Positions 18,783 through 27,589 of a stretch of 64,000 bases of DNA are shown piece after piece. The notes under the pieces are model-generated. The model searched no databases and was not told the DNA's origin. It saw only the letters and a program-made list of their open reading frames with translations. Numbering within the stretch: position 1 is the first letter of the stretch; the number at the start of each line of letters is the position of its first letter. The DNA is taken from the NCBI GenBank assembly GCA_024742495.1, contig JANSYJ010000003.1, positions 62,001-126,000 on the forward strand, written 5' to 3'. Origin of the DNA: Bacteroidota bacterium (GTDB lineage: Bacteria; Bacteroidota; Bacteroidia; Flavobacteriales; Schleiferiaceae). The translations under genes and the position numbers were made by a program.

Positions 18783-20252
18783 TTAAATTTCCCCGCTTCG
18801 CAGATAAGAGCTAAATAGGTCGGCGAAGTTAAATCCTTCATCTATTCGCTCCTTGTTTAATCGAGAATGTTCCGCTAAGGCCCAAAGCACTAATTCCATT
18901 AAAAAGTATTTGCTCTTGGGCTCGGCTTCCGCCTGATAGGCTTCTTGTAATTGCACCAAAGGGCTCACTCCATCCAAGTGGCTGCGGTACTCCTTATCGG
19001 TCCAGTTAAAATGCATATCCAGGGTTTTCCCAGAACCAAACCAATCCACTAAAGCTTTATAAGGACTTTTCTCATCGCCCGACTTTAAGTCTTCCAATGC
19101 CGGGAAGTATTCCGGTAGAAGGCTTCGAACCGCGGAGCCGATTAAATTTTCTGCCACAATTCCTGCTCCTTCCTGCTCGCCCTCATAAACCAGCTCTACC
19201 TTACCCGTAATGGCCGGGATAATACCCATGAAGTCAAGCAGTCGCAGTTCGGTTTCGCCAGCACCATCGATAAGGGCGCGACGCTCGGCGGTGCTCACTA
19301 AGTTTTCAAGGGCAGATATAGTTAAGCGAGTGGAAACGCCGCTTTTAGCGTCTATGAATTCGTTTTCTCTTGCTTCAAAGGAAATTTGTTCTAATAGTTC
19401 CATGGCTACCTCGGGAACAAATACCCTAGAAGCTTGATCGGGCTTAATGCGCGCTTCTTGCTGGGTAATTTTCTTAGCCGTTTTTCTATCCTTAGGATAG
19501 TGTGTTAGTATTTGACTGCCTATGCGATCCTTCAATGGTGTTACGATTGAACCACGATTGGTATAATCTTCTGGGTTGGCGGTAAATACAAATTGTACGT
19601 CGATAGGCAAGCGTAGCTTGAAGCCTCTAATTTGTAGGTCTCCTTCTTGCAAGATGTTAAATAGGGCAACTTGGATACGAGCCTGCAAATCCGGTAATTC
19701 ATTTATTACGAATATGCTTCGGTGTGCTCTTGGAATCATGCCGAAATGCAAGGTGCGCTCATCCGAATAAGGCAACTTCATGGTAGCCGCTTTAATCGGA
19801 TCCACATCACCAATTAAGTCGGCAATACTTACATCCGGGGTAGCCAACTTTTCGTAGTAACGCTCCTCGCGACCAATCCATTCAATCGGACAATCATCAC
19901 CTAGTTCGGCGATAAGGTCCTTGCCTTGTTTTGAAATAGGATTTAAAGGGTCGTCACTTAAATCACTGCCTTTAATTGCGGGAATGAACTCATCTAGTAA
20001 GCCCACCATTTGCCGTGCTAAACGGGTTTTTGCTTGCCCTCTTAAGCCAAGGAAATTAATATTGTGACCAGCTAATAATGCGCGCTCCACATCGGGAATA
20101 ACGCTGTTTTCATATCCGTGGATTCCCTTAAAGACGGTTTCTCCGGATTTTAGTTTTGCAATGAGGTTTTCTCGAATTTCACTCTTAATACTCTTCGAGG
20201 TGTAGCCGCTTTTCTTTAAAGCGCCTAAAGTTGAAATTTTGGCAATATCCAT
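18783..20252 (-). CDS. BchI/MoxR-like AAA+ ATPase
   Basis: A 489-residue ATPase of the magnesium-chelatase-subunit-I/MoxR type. The Walker A motif is FLGLRGQAKTRLARQM. The Walker B position reads IFVINELPDL, with Asn where most AAA+ proteins have Asp. Sensor and arginine-finger region: VFTANPEDYTNRGSIVTPLKDRIG. Its VWA partner is encoded 2 bp upstream. MoxR-VWA pairs are thought to act as chaperone or metal-insertion machines; no chlorophyll or B12 genes are nearby, so chelatase function is unlikely. The client is unknown. Confidence 0.9.
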   Translation of the reverse strand: MDIAKISTLGALKKSGYTSKSIKSEIRENLIAKLKSGETVFKGIHGYENSVIPDVERALLAGHNINFLGLRGQAKTRLARQMVGLLDEFIPAIKGSDLSDDPLNPISKQGKDLIAELGDDCPIEWIGREERYYEKLATPDVSIADLIGDVDPIKAATMKLPYSDERTLHFGMIPRAHRSIFVINELPDLQARIQVALFNILQEGDLQIRGFKLRLPIDVQFVFTANPEDYTNRGSIVTPLKDRIGSQILTHYPKDRKTAKKITQQEARIKPDQASRVFVPEVAMELLEQISFEARENEFIDAKSGVSTRLTISALENLVSTAERRALIDGAGETELRLLDFMGIIPAITGKVELVYEGEQEGAGIVAENLIGSAVRSLLPEYFPALEDLKSGDEKSPYKALVDWFGSGKTLDMHFNWTDKEYRSHLDGVSPLVQLQEAYQAEAEPKSKYFLMELVLWALAEHSRLNKERIDEGFNFADLFSSYLRSGEI

Positions 20253-20254
20253 GC

Positions 20255-21361
20255 TTAATTAATTCTTCGCTTGCGATTGTTTTCGTAATCCTGAAATATG
20301 AAATCTCCCAATCCATTCAGTCCGGTGTAAAAGGCCTTACCCTTATTTGCTTGGGTAAAGTTTTCTACAAATTGCTGAAGATAGGGGTCTTGGGCAATCA
20401 TAAAAGTGGTAATTGGAATTTGAGCTCTACGACAGGCGGCAGCTCGGTTGTAGCATTTGCCAACAATTAGGTCATCTAAGCCAAAGCTGTTCTTATAATA
20501 AGTACCATCGGGCTCATGTAAGCAGCTCGGCTTGCCGTCGGTAATCATAAAAATCTGCTTGTTACTGTTTTTCTTTTTCCGCAATAGGTCCATGGCCAAA
20601 TCCAAGCCGGCTACGGTATTGGTGTGATAGGGACCTACTTTTAGGTAGGGCAATTCTTCCAGTTCAATTTGCCAAGCATCGTTTCCAAAAACTATAATAT
20701 CCAGGGTGTCCTTGGGGTAACGGCTCTTAATAAATTCGGCTAGGGCCAAGGCTACACGTTTAGCCGGTGTAATGCGATCCTCGCCGTACAGAATCATGGA
20801 ATGGCTAATGTCAATCATTAGGACCGTGCTCAGCTGGGCTTTATAAAATTGCTCGTTTACTACTAAGTCACTTTGAGACAGACTAAAGTCATCAATGCCG
20901 CTGTTGGCATAGGCATTCTTAACGCTTTGCTGCATGTCAATTTGATCCAAGCTATCGCCAAATTGATAGGGACGATGGTCGCTGCTGCTTTCATCGCCAG
21001 GGCCACTTTGTTTAGTGCTATGATTCCCTTGTTGACTTTTTTTGAGCTTGCCAAATACTTGCTCCAAGGCGCGATTGCGGATGGCTCGCTCGGTTTTGGC
21101 GGTCATGCTTAGGCCACCCGGTCCATCAGGCCCGTCAATTTCCTCTCGGAGGAAACCTTTTCTTTTAAGGTCCTCTAAGAAATCATCAATAGTATAATCT
21201 TTGGTGCTCAGGCCATACTCCTTGTCTAGCTCCCGAAGCCAATCAATAGCTTCATCCACATCACCGCTGGTGTGCAGTAGAAGCTCATTGAATATGTCTA
21301 AAAGCTTTTGAAAGGTTGACTTAGCCTTACCACTAAATTCTGAAAAGCGTATTCCTTGCAT
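20255..21361 (-). CDS. VWA-domain protein, partner of the BchI-like ATPase
   Basis: A 368-residue soluble protein. Residues about 1-130 are helical with a low-complexity S/G/D/H-rich linker. The VWA domain follows with a complete MIDAS: DISHS (DxSxS) in VLMIDISHSMILYGEDRITPAK, Thr in HTNTVAGLDLAMDLL, and Asp in FMITDGKPSCL. This resembles ChlD/CoxE-type proteins that work with an AAA+ ATPase. The spacing of 2 bp to the ATPase gene indicates a single complex. Confidence 0.9.
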   Translation of the reverse strand: MQGIRFSEFSGKAKSTFQKLLDIFNELLLHTSGDVDEAIDWLRELDKEYGLSTKDYTIDDFLEDLKRKGFLREEIDGPDGPGGLSMTAKTERAIRNRALEQVFGKLKKSQQGNHSTKQSGPGDESSSDHRPYQFGDSLDQIDMQQSVKNAYANSGIDDFSLSQSDLVVNEQFYKAQLSTVLMIDISHSMILYGEDRITPAKRVALALAEFIKSRYPKDTLDIIVFGNDAWQIELEELPYLKVGPYHTNTVAGLDLAMDLLRKKKNSNKQIFMITDGKPSCLHEPDGTYYKNSFGLDDLIVGKCYNRAAACRRAQIPITTFMIAQDPYLQQFVENFTQANKGKAFYTGLNGLGDFIFQDYENNRKRRIN

Positions 21362-21424
21362 AGGGGGAAATTCACCAAAATAACGCTCAGATGCAAGGAA
21401 GGTTTTAAAAGCTTTTGGAAAGCT

Positions 21425-21679
21425 TTAGTTAATGGAACCCATTACGCGCTCCATGAAATTATTTAGCGCCTCTTTGCGTGTGCTGCCGTTCTTTATCGCC
21501 TTATGCACTTCGAGGGCACCATAAAAGTTCGACATTAATTCGCCAATGGTTTCAAGCTCTTCATCTTTTAAACCTTTGGCTTCAGCCATGTGTTCCAATA
21601 ATTCTATGGTTTCATTTACCCAATCTTCATCATTGGCTTCAATAAAATCTACAGTGTGTTTAATGATTGGTAGTCGCAT
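21425..21679 (-). CDS. Small conserved Bacteroidota protein (DUF6952-like)
   Basis: An 84-residue all-helical protein (MRLPIIKHTVDFIEANDEDW..., ending NNFMERVMGSIN). The sequence pattern agrees with a small family I know only from Flavobacteriales (probably DUF6952). It lacks a signal peptide, cysteines and known catalytic residues. An exact -7 element lies 16 bases upstream. Function is unknown. Confidence 0.82.
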   Translation of the reverse strand: MRLPIIKHTVDFIEANDEDWVNETIELLEHMAEAKGLKDEELETIGELMSNFYGALEVHKAIKNGSTRKEALNNFMERVMGSIN

Positions 21680-21695
21680 GATTCTTAATTTGCCA

Positions 21696-21703
21696 CAAAT
21701 ATA
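21696..21703 (-). promoter_or_regulatory. Candidate -7 promoter element for the 84-aa protein
   Basis: Minus strand TATATTTG matches TAnnTTTG exactly, 16 bases before the ATG at 21679, in a very AT-rich divergent region shared with the osmC-like gene. Confidence 0.45.
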
Positions 21704-21783
21704 ATATTACCAACGACTATTGCATTTTAAATTTAATAGTCAATACTTATAATTTTATACAATTTCAATTAAACTACAGTAAT

Positions 21784-22197
21784 ATGCCATTAACCAGTAA
21801 AGTCATCTATCAGGGAAACCTGCGTAATCAGGCGGAGCATTTAAAGTCGGGACAAGTTATTTTAAATGATGCGCCACTAGACAATAATGGCAAGGGTGAA
21901 GCCTTTTCGCCAACTGATATGGTAGCAACCGCATTAGCTACTTGCGCTTTAACCGTAATGGGTATTCGAGCGAAACAAGAGGGCTTCGATTTGGAGGAAA
22001 CCAGTGCCAGCGTTGTGAAAGAAATGGCCAGTGATCCTAGGCGAATAGGTACTATTGCTATTAGTATAAGTATCAAAGCAAATTGCAGCGAAAAAATGCA
22101 GAAAATCCTCGAAGGTGTTGGTCGAAATTGCCCGGTATCAAAAAGCCTATCCAGCGACTTAAAGCAAGAGTTTGAGTTTAATTGGACGGGGGCATAG
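21784..22197 (+). CDS. OsmC/Ohr family protein
   Basis: A 137-residue cytosolic peroxidase-like protein. The two conserved redox cysteines are present: C54 in ALATCALTVMG and C116 in GRNCPVSKSLS. OsmC/Ohr proteins reduce organic hydroperoxides through this pair. It ends one base before the stop of the convergent radical SAM gene. It is more OsmC-like than Ohr-like by motif, but the split is not certain from sequence alone. Confidence 0.93.
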   Translation: MPLTSKVIYQGNLRNQAEHLKSGQVILNDAPLDNNGKGEAFSPTDMVATALATCALTVMGIRAKQEGFDLEETSASVVKEMASDPRRIGTIAISISIKANCSEKMQKILEGVGRNCPVSKSLSSDLKQEFEFNWTGA

Positions 22198-22198
22198 C

Positions 22199-23275
22199 CT
22201 AATCGAAAAGTCGAAACTGCCCTTTTTGGATTCGCTGAAATTGACTGAGGTCATAGCGGTGCTTTCTTGTATTCTTAAAATACTTTCTTCGCGCCAGCTC
22301 AATACTTTGCTTTACTTGCTCAGCAATGGCTCCGTTTCCGCGCATTCGACGTCCAAATTGCGAATCATTTAAATTGCCGCCATGGGTTTCGGCGACTAGG
22401 TTTAAGACTTTATGCAGCCGATCGGGAAAGTTGCTTTGCAGCCAAGACTTAAACAATTCTGCCACTTGGCCATTTAGGCGCAACATGGTATAATTGATAT
22501 CGATGGCCCCAGCCTCATGCGCTTCCTTGGCAATGGCCAGCACTTCGTGACTATTAAGCCCGGGGATTATTGGGGCAATCATCACCTTAACTGGAATCCT
22601 GTTTTGACTGAGGTTTTTTACCGCCGCCAGCCGCCTTTTAACACTGGCGGTTCGCGGTTCCATCGGTCGCCTCAAATCTTCATTTAAGGTATTAATGCTA
22701 AAGGCTACCTGAACGAGATTTTTCGCTGCTAGTTTTTTCAGGAGGTCTATGTCCCTTTCAATAAGCGCATTCTTAGTGATGATGCCCACAGGATTGCCAT
22801 AGGCTAAAAATACCTCTAGGCATTGTCGTGTAATCTTAAGATGTCGTTCTAAAGGTTGATAGCAATCCGTGTTGCCCGAAAGCATAATGGGCGCTGCTTG
22901 CCAGCTTTTTTTTTCCAGGTGTTTTGAAAGGAGGGCCGCGGCATTTTCTTTGACTAGTATTTTTCTTTCAAAGTCAAGACCGGCATCCATAGCCCAATAG
23001 CTATGACTATTTCGAGCATAACAATAGGAACAACCATGCTCACAGCCCTGATAAGGGTTTAAACTCCATTTATGTCCGATATCAGGACTGTTAACCGCAT
23101 TCACGATCGACTTAGCCTCTACGCTTATCCATTGGGTAGCTTCATCGGCAAGCGGATTTTCACCATTCTTTAATTGCCAATTTAAAAACTCAGTTTCAGC
23201 GCGATAGCTTTGACTTTCAAAAGGGTTATCAACGCGGTGTGTACTGCCACGACCTCGCCTTTTGCCATTAATCAC
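22199..23275 (-). CDS. PA0069-type radical SAM protein (spore photoproduct lyase-like)
   Basis: A radical SAM enzyme of about 358 residues from COG1533. The [4Fe-4S] motif is CEHGCSYC (C79, C83, C86 in the longer numbering), within NPYQGCEHGCSYCYAR. Family motifs MLSGNTDCYQPLE and PVGIITKNALIERD are present, and the N-terminus has the typical GRGS. The start is GTG at 23275 or TTG at 23278; both lie inside the end of the S24 regulator gene, so translation is coupled. The reaction of this subgroup is not established; the relatives that are understood split UV thymine photoproducts. Confidence 0.9.
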   Translation of the reverse strand: MINGKRRGRGSTHRVDNPFESQSYRAETEFLNWQLKNGENPLADEATQWISVEAKSIVNAVNSPDIGHKWSLNPYQGCEHGCSYCYARNSHSYWAMDAGLDFERKILVKENAAALLSKHLEKKSWQAAPIMLSGNTDCYQPLERHLKITRQCLEVFLAYGNPVGIITKNALIERDIDLLKKLAAKNLVQVAFSINTLNEDLRRPMEPRTASVKRRLAAVKNLSQNRIPVKVMIAPIIPGLNSHEVLAIAKEAHEAGAIDINYTMLRLNGQVAELFKSWLQSNFPDRLHKVLNLVAETHGGNLNDSQFGRRMRGNGAIAEQVKQSIELARRKYFKNTRKHRYDLSQFQRIQKGQFRLFD

Positions 23276-24059
23276 CAATGCGCGATTTTAACTGACTGAG
23301 CTCATCTTTAAGGTCATTTATGCCCTGCAGCATGCGCTGATATTGCTGGTCTTTAAGATCATTCTCATTAGGCATTTGGAAACTTAAGATTCCTTTAGCC
23401 TTCCAAACTTCTAAAACTTCTAAAGCATCTAAATAGTAAGGCTTGTAATCGGTATTATCAGACTTTAACAAAAGTCGATTCTTAGCATTTAGCTCATTCT
23501 CCACCCGTTTATAAACGATGCCATCATTAAGGGTGAGTAAAATATAACAGCCGTTGTTTTTGAGCGTCTCCCAATTTTCTACAAATTCGCCAATAACATA
23601 GGCACCTGGTTGAACTGGAAGCATGGAGTCTCCTTCAATTTGAAAAATTCTTAAGGTTCCACTTTGCTGAAGCTCGGGAAGAGGTAGGCTAATGGATTTT
23701 AAACCCTCAATATACTCAGTATCAGAATAGCCTCGGGTATATCCGGCTGCGGCCTTTTGAGGAATTAAACTGATTAGTTCTTTCCCGGATGGTTCTACGG
23801 CGACGGGTAACACCCGCAAAGGATAATCAGACTTGCGGAGGCTCGGGGTTTTCTGATCTAACTTTTTATAAAGTAATTCCTCCAAGGAAACCGAAAACAA
23901 ATGACAAAATAGCTGCAGTGTATCTAAGCGCGGTTCCGATCTTCCTTCTTCATAAGCGCCTATTAAGCTGCGGTTTACTTGTAACTTTTCGGCTAGTTGC
24001 GCTTGTGTCCAGCTTTTAGCTTTGCGCAGATATCGAATATTGGGGCCTAATTGCTTCAA
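23268..24059 (-). CDS. XRE-family repressor with LexA/S24 peptidase domain
   Basis: A 263-residue regulator. The N-terminal helix-turn-helix (about 5-60, WTQAQLAEKLQVNRSLIGAYEEGRSEPRL) is joined to an S24 self-cleaving domain. That domain has the candidate cleavage bond A105-G106 in QKAAAGYTRG, the nucleophile S145 in IEGDSMLP, and K184 in IVYKRVENE. A C-terminal coiled coil follows. The start codon is TTG at 24059; no in-frame ATG precedes the domain. The LexA-like chemistry suggests derepression under DNA damage or a similar stress. It overlaps the radical SAM gene, a likely target. Confidence 0.88.
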   Translation of the reverse strand: MKQLGPNIRYLRKAKSWTQAQLAEKLQVNRSLIGAYEEGRSEPRLDTLQLFCHLFSVSLEELLYKKLDQKTPSLRKSDYPLRVLPVAVEPSGKELISLIPQKAAAGYTRGYSDTEYIEGLKSISLPLPELQQSGTLRIFQIEGDSMLPVQPGAYVIGEFVENWETLKNNGCYILLTLNDGIVYKRVENELNAKNRLLLKSDNTDYKPYYLDALEVLEVWKAKGILSFQMPNENDLKDQQYQRMLQGINDLKDELSQLKSRIGD

Positions 24060-24177
24060 GGGTAAAATATTTAAGGCTAAAATAAAAAGAATGCTAATTA
24101 ATTAAGAACTTTAATTATTAAAGGCTTAAAAACTTTTAAACAATTAGCTTCTTTTAAGGTCATTTAAAAAAAAAACA

Positions 24178-25029
24178 ATGATGCGAAAAATAAAGGCAGT
24201 AAAAAATGCGATGGCCGCTCATATGCCCGGTTTAAAAACTTGGCGCGCCATGCCTATTCCAGGATTGGAAATGGTAGATCCTTATATTCTAATGAATCAC
24301 CACGGCCCTGAGCATTTTGCACCAAATAGCCAGGGGCTTCCTTTTGGTCCTCATCCGCATCGCGGTTTTGAGACTTTAACTTTCATCGTGAAAGGGGAAT
24401 TAGTTCATAAGGATAGTCAAGGATTTGAAAGTAGAATAACCGAAGGAGGTGTGCAGTGGATGACCGCTGGCTCGGGTATAATCCACTCCGAAACTTCCTC
24501 TGAAGAATTTCAGCGGGAAGGCGGTGATATGGAAATATTGCAATTATGGATAAACCTTCCGGCCCGTCTCAAGGCATCGGCTCCAAATTATCAAGGTTTC
24601 CAGAAAGAAGAGATTCCTGAAATAGAGATACAGGAGGGGGTCGTATTAAATCTTATCAGCGGCAGCTTTAATAGTGCTGAGGGCCCGGTACGAAGTCCTT
24701 ATCCCCAATTTATGAGCACCATCAAGGCGAAGGGAGGGCAAAGTTTTGAGCTAGAATCCAGCGAAGACCAACTTTACTTCTATGTAATTTCAGGAAGTCT
24801 GGAAGTAAACGGCACTTTGGTGAACAAAAGACAAACCATCCTATTTGAGGAAGAAGCGGATAAGTTGGAAATAAAGGTTTTTGCGGATAGCCTCATTATT
24901 TTTGGGCAAGCTCCGCTAATTCGGGAACCGATGGTGTCGCACGGACCATTTGTTATGAATACGGAGGAAGAAATTCATCAGGCCATAGCCGACTACCAAG
25001 CCGGTAAAATGGGACTTTGGAAAGATTAA
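24178..25029 (+). CDS. Pirin family protein
   Basis: A 283-residue bicupin. The N-terminal cupin has the metal-binding pattern GPHPHRGFETLTFIVKGELVHKDS, preceded by LMNHHGPEHF and followed by WMTAGSGIIHSE. The C-terminal cupin is more divergent. Pirins bind iron and some act as quercetinases or redox sensors. Two ATGs in tandem (24178 and 24181) are possible starts. The 118-bp AT-rich region shared with the divergent S24 regulator contains imperfect TTAATTA inverted repeats and may be that regulator's operator. Confidence 0.92.
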   Translation: MMRKIKAVKNAMAAHMPGLKTWRAMPIPGLEMVDPYILMNHHGPEHFAPNSQGLPFGPHPHRGFETLTFIVKGELVHKDSQGFESRITEGGVQWMTAGSGIIHSETSSEEFQREGGDMEILQLWINLPARLKASAPNYQGFQKEEIPEIEIQEGVVLNLISGSFNSAEGPVRSPYPQFMSTIKAKGGQSFELESSEDQLYFYVISGSLEVNGTLVNKRQTILFEEEADKLEIKVFADSLIIFGQAPLIREPMVSHGPFVMNTEEEIHQAIADYQAGKMGLWKD

Positions 25030-25532
25030 TTTCTTTCGGGTGGTAAAATTCCTCCAGCCTCGATCCATAGCGAATCTACTTGATTCATAAATTGCTCAAT
25101 AAGCGGTAGACTGTCATTGGAGTTCATGAGCACGGAGTGATTACCATTATCCTTGCTGATGATTAAATGGTGATTGCAACCATCGTAGGGAAGTCCACCC
25201 GAATTATAGGTATAGCTTTGGAAAGCGCTCATATCAAGACTAGCGTATAAAGCGTTTAACCAACTTATGGGTGTGCCAAAGCTAGTATCGATAATCGTGT
25301 CTTGTCCTATGCCGAAGCCCTTTACCATTTGATAAAGATGCACACTATCGGCTTTAATTTGAAAGGTATCGGCTCGGGAATACCAACCGCAGGTATAGCT
25401 GTACTCGAGATCGAAGTTTGCTACAATTATGGGCTCATCGATTAAGAATGATGAATCATCGGAAGATTTAGAGCAGGCTCCAATAACTAGGATAGAGCAG
25501 CTGGCCAAAATAAATCGTATCGCATTCCTCAT
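25026..25532 (-). CDS. Predicted lipoprotein of unknown function
   Basis: A 168-residue protein with a lipoprotein signal (FILASCSILVIGACSKSSDD; lipobox IGAC). The mature region has paired cysteines (YSYTCGWYSRAD and LPYDGCNHHLIISKD). No family recognised. Its stop overlaps that of pirin by 4 bases (TTAA, convergent). Confidence 0.82.
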   Translation of the reverse strand: MRNAIRFILASCSILVIGACSKSSDDSSFLIDEPIIVANFDLEYSYTCGWYSRADTFQIKADSVHLYQMVKGFGIGQDTIIDTSFGTPISWLNALYASLDMSAFQSYTYNSGGLPYDGCNHHLIISKDNGNHSVLMNSNDSLPLIEQFMNQVDSLWIEAGGILPPERN

Positions 25533-25576
25533 ATTTGCAAGGTATTTGTTTATTACACTATTTATAAGACGCCCCT

Positions 25577-27463
25577 ATGCTTCGATTCGTTGGAACGCTT
25601 TTTTTAATTTTTGCCTTTTCTGCTTTGCATGCCCAAACTAAGGATGCCTTAAAGCACATGGCCAAAGCGCGCGAATTAGTGAAGAAGCAAGATTTTGAAA
25701 GTGCTTTAGAAGAATTAGACGCTGCCCTTGAAGAGGACCGCACTTTTGTGGATGCTTATCTCTTTAAAGCGGACATTTTCAATCGTTTTGAACAAGCCGA
25801 CAGCGCGCTTTCCCAATACCAAATGGCTCGGAAATATGATTTCCCCTATTACCTCGATTACTTTCAGGGACGGCAATTATACAGCATGAAGCGCTATGAG
25901 GAAAGCATTCCTTTTTTAGAAACTTATCTCCAGCATCCACGAGCTAATGCGCGTTATAAGGATGAAATAGAAAACATGATTGCCAGCGCCAATTTTGCGA
26001 TGGAGGCCATTAAACATGAAATTGCCTATAACCCTAAAAATTTGGGCTCCGAAGTAAATAGCTCTGAATTAGAGTACTTCCCTAGTATCTCGGCAAATGC
26101 GCGAACCCTGGTATTTACGCATAGAAAGGAAAAAGGAGAGAAGCAGGACGAGGATTTTTGGTTTACTTCTAGAGACAGCAGTGGAGCGCCCTGGAAGTCC
26201 GCACAAAAGTTGCCAGGCCAATTAAATACCATTGGTAATGAAGGGGCACAAAGCCTTAGCGCCGATGGGAAAATTATCTTCTTTGCCGCTTGCCAGCGAC
26301 CAGATGGAAGGGGGAGTTGCGATATTTATGCTTCCTTTTTAATGCCCAATGGAGCATGGTCGAAGGCGGTAAATTTAGGTCCGGCCATTAACTCGGTACT
26401 TTGGGAAAGTCAGCCATCAATAGCGCCAGATGGGCGCACTTTATACTTTGTGCGCGGTAAAAGTGGCGATGATCCTAATATGGACATTTACTACAGTGAG
26501 CTGGAAGGCCGCCGCTGGTCGAAGGCCAAAAAGATTCCGGGTAATGTAAATACGCCCTTTCAAGAGACTTCACCCTATATTCATTTTGATAATGAGCATT
26601 TATACTTCAGTAGTAATGGTCATCCGGGGATGGGAGATCTTGATTTCTTCGTTTCTGAGCGAAGTGCTGATGGCTCTTGGGGTGAACCCGAAAACTTAGG
26701 CCACCCCATAAATACTGCCTACCAGGAGTTTAGCTTAATTGTTGCCCCCGATGGCAGAACGGGGTTTTTTAGTTCGGATGCTTTAGAGGAGGGATTAGGC
26801 AAATTGGATCTTTATGAATTTACTTTGCCATTTGCGGCGCAAGCGAGGCCCATTGCTTATGTAGAAGGAAAGGTAATTGACAAAGAAAGTCGCAAGGCCT
26901 TGGATGCTCCTTTAAAGTTTAGTGATTTGGACGACAGCACGAAGGTGGTGCTGGGTAGTAGTGATAAGGAAGGGCGGTTTTATGCAGTTTTACCAGCGAG
27001 TAGCGATTATGGACTTTCTGTGGCGCGTAAGTCTTATCTTTTTTATTCCCACAATTTCGCATTAGCCGAACAAAATCGTGAACAAGCTTTGGAATTGTTA
27101 GTGGAACTTATTCCAATTAAATCGGGGCAAAAGGTAATTTTAGAAAATATTTTCTTCGATTTTGATTCGTACAATTTGAATAAACGAAGTGATCAGGAGT
27201 TAAAAGAAATTTTTCGCTTTTTAAGTTTAAATCCCGAGCTTCGAATTCGTCTCGAAGGCCACACCGACAATGAAGGAAGTGCTACTTATAACGCGAAATT
27301 GAGCGCCGATCGGGCCAAAGCTGTTTATGATAAACTGCTTGAAATGGGGATTTCTAAGGATAGAATGGAGTATAAAGGTTTTGGCAGCAGTGCACCTTTG
27401 GTTCCCAATGATTCGGATAAGAATAAAGCCCGAAATAGAAGAACAGAATTACATGTTCTTTAA
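25577..27463 (+). CDS. OmpA-family protein with TPR and PD40 beta-propeller repeats
   Basis: A 628-residue exported protein. After the signal peptide (FLIFAFSALHAQ), TPR-like helices run to about 140. A PD40/WD40-like propeller follows at about 150-415 (SLSADGKIIFFAA, SIAPDGRTLYFVRG, IVAPDGRTGFFSSD). A small carboxypeptidase-regulatory-like domain (about 425-500) precedes the OmpA peptidoglycan-binding domain with LEGHTDNEGSATYNAKLSADRA. This architecture is typical of Bacteroidota envelope proteins, including relatives of gliding/T9SS PorE-like proteins. A weak 8-bp hairpin (27466-27498) lies past the stop. Confidence 0.93.
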   Translation: MLRFVGTLFLIFAFSALHAQTKDALKHMAKARELVKKQDFESALEELDAALEEDRTFVDAYLFKADIFNRFEQADSALSQYQMARKYDFPYYLDYFQGRQLYSMKRYEESIPFLETYLQHPRANARYKDEIENMIASANFAMEAIKHEIAYNPKNLGSEVNSSELEYFPSISANARTLVFTHRKEKGEKQDEDFWFTSRDSSGAPWKSAQKLPGQLNTIGNEGAQSLSADGKIIFFAACQRPDGRGSCDIYASFLMPNGAWSKAVNLGPAINSVLWESQPSIAPDGRTLYFVRGKSGDDPNMDIYYSELEGRRWSKAKKIPGNVNTPFQETSPYIHFDNEHLYFSSNGHPGMGDLDFFVSERSADGSWGEPENLGHPINTAYQEFSLIVAPDGRTGFFSSDALEEGLGKLDLYEFTLPFAAQARPIAYVEGKVIDKESRKALDAPLKFSDLDDSTKVVLGSSDKEGRFYAVLPASSDYGLSVARKSYLFYSHNFALAEQNREQALELLVELIPIKSGQKVILENIFFDFDSYNLNKRSDQELKEIFRFLSLNPELRIRLEGHTDNEGSATYNAKLSADRAKAVYDKLLEMGISKDRMEYKGFGSSAPLVPNDSDKNKARNRRTELHVL

Positions 27464-27517
27464 TAGGGAAAAATCCGCCGTTGACATAGGTTTTTCCCCT
27501 GAATGCTTCTAAAAGCT

Positions 27518-27525
27518 TAAATTTG
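27518..27525 (+). promoter_or_regulatory. Candidate -7 promoter element of the envelope operon
   Basis: TAAATTTG matches TAnnTTTG exactly, 64 bases before the ATG at 27590. No clear -33 TTTG. Confidence 0.4.
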
Positions 27526-27589
27526 CCTCAAGTATTTCGCATATTTGTGAAAGCAAATTATTGTAACTCAATCATATCTCCCCTGTAAT

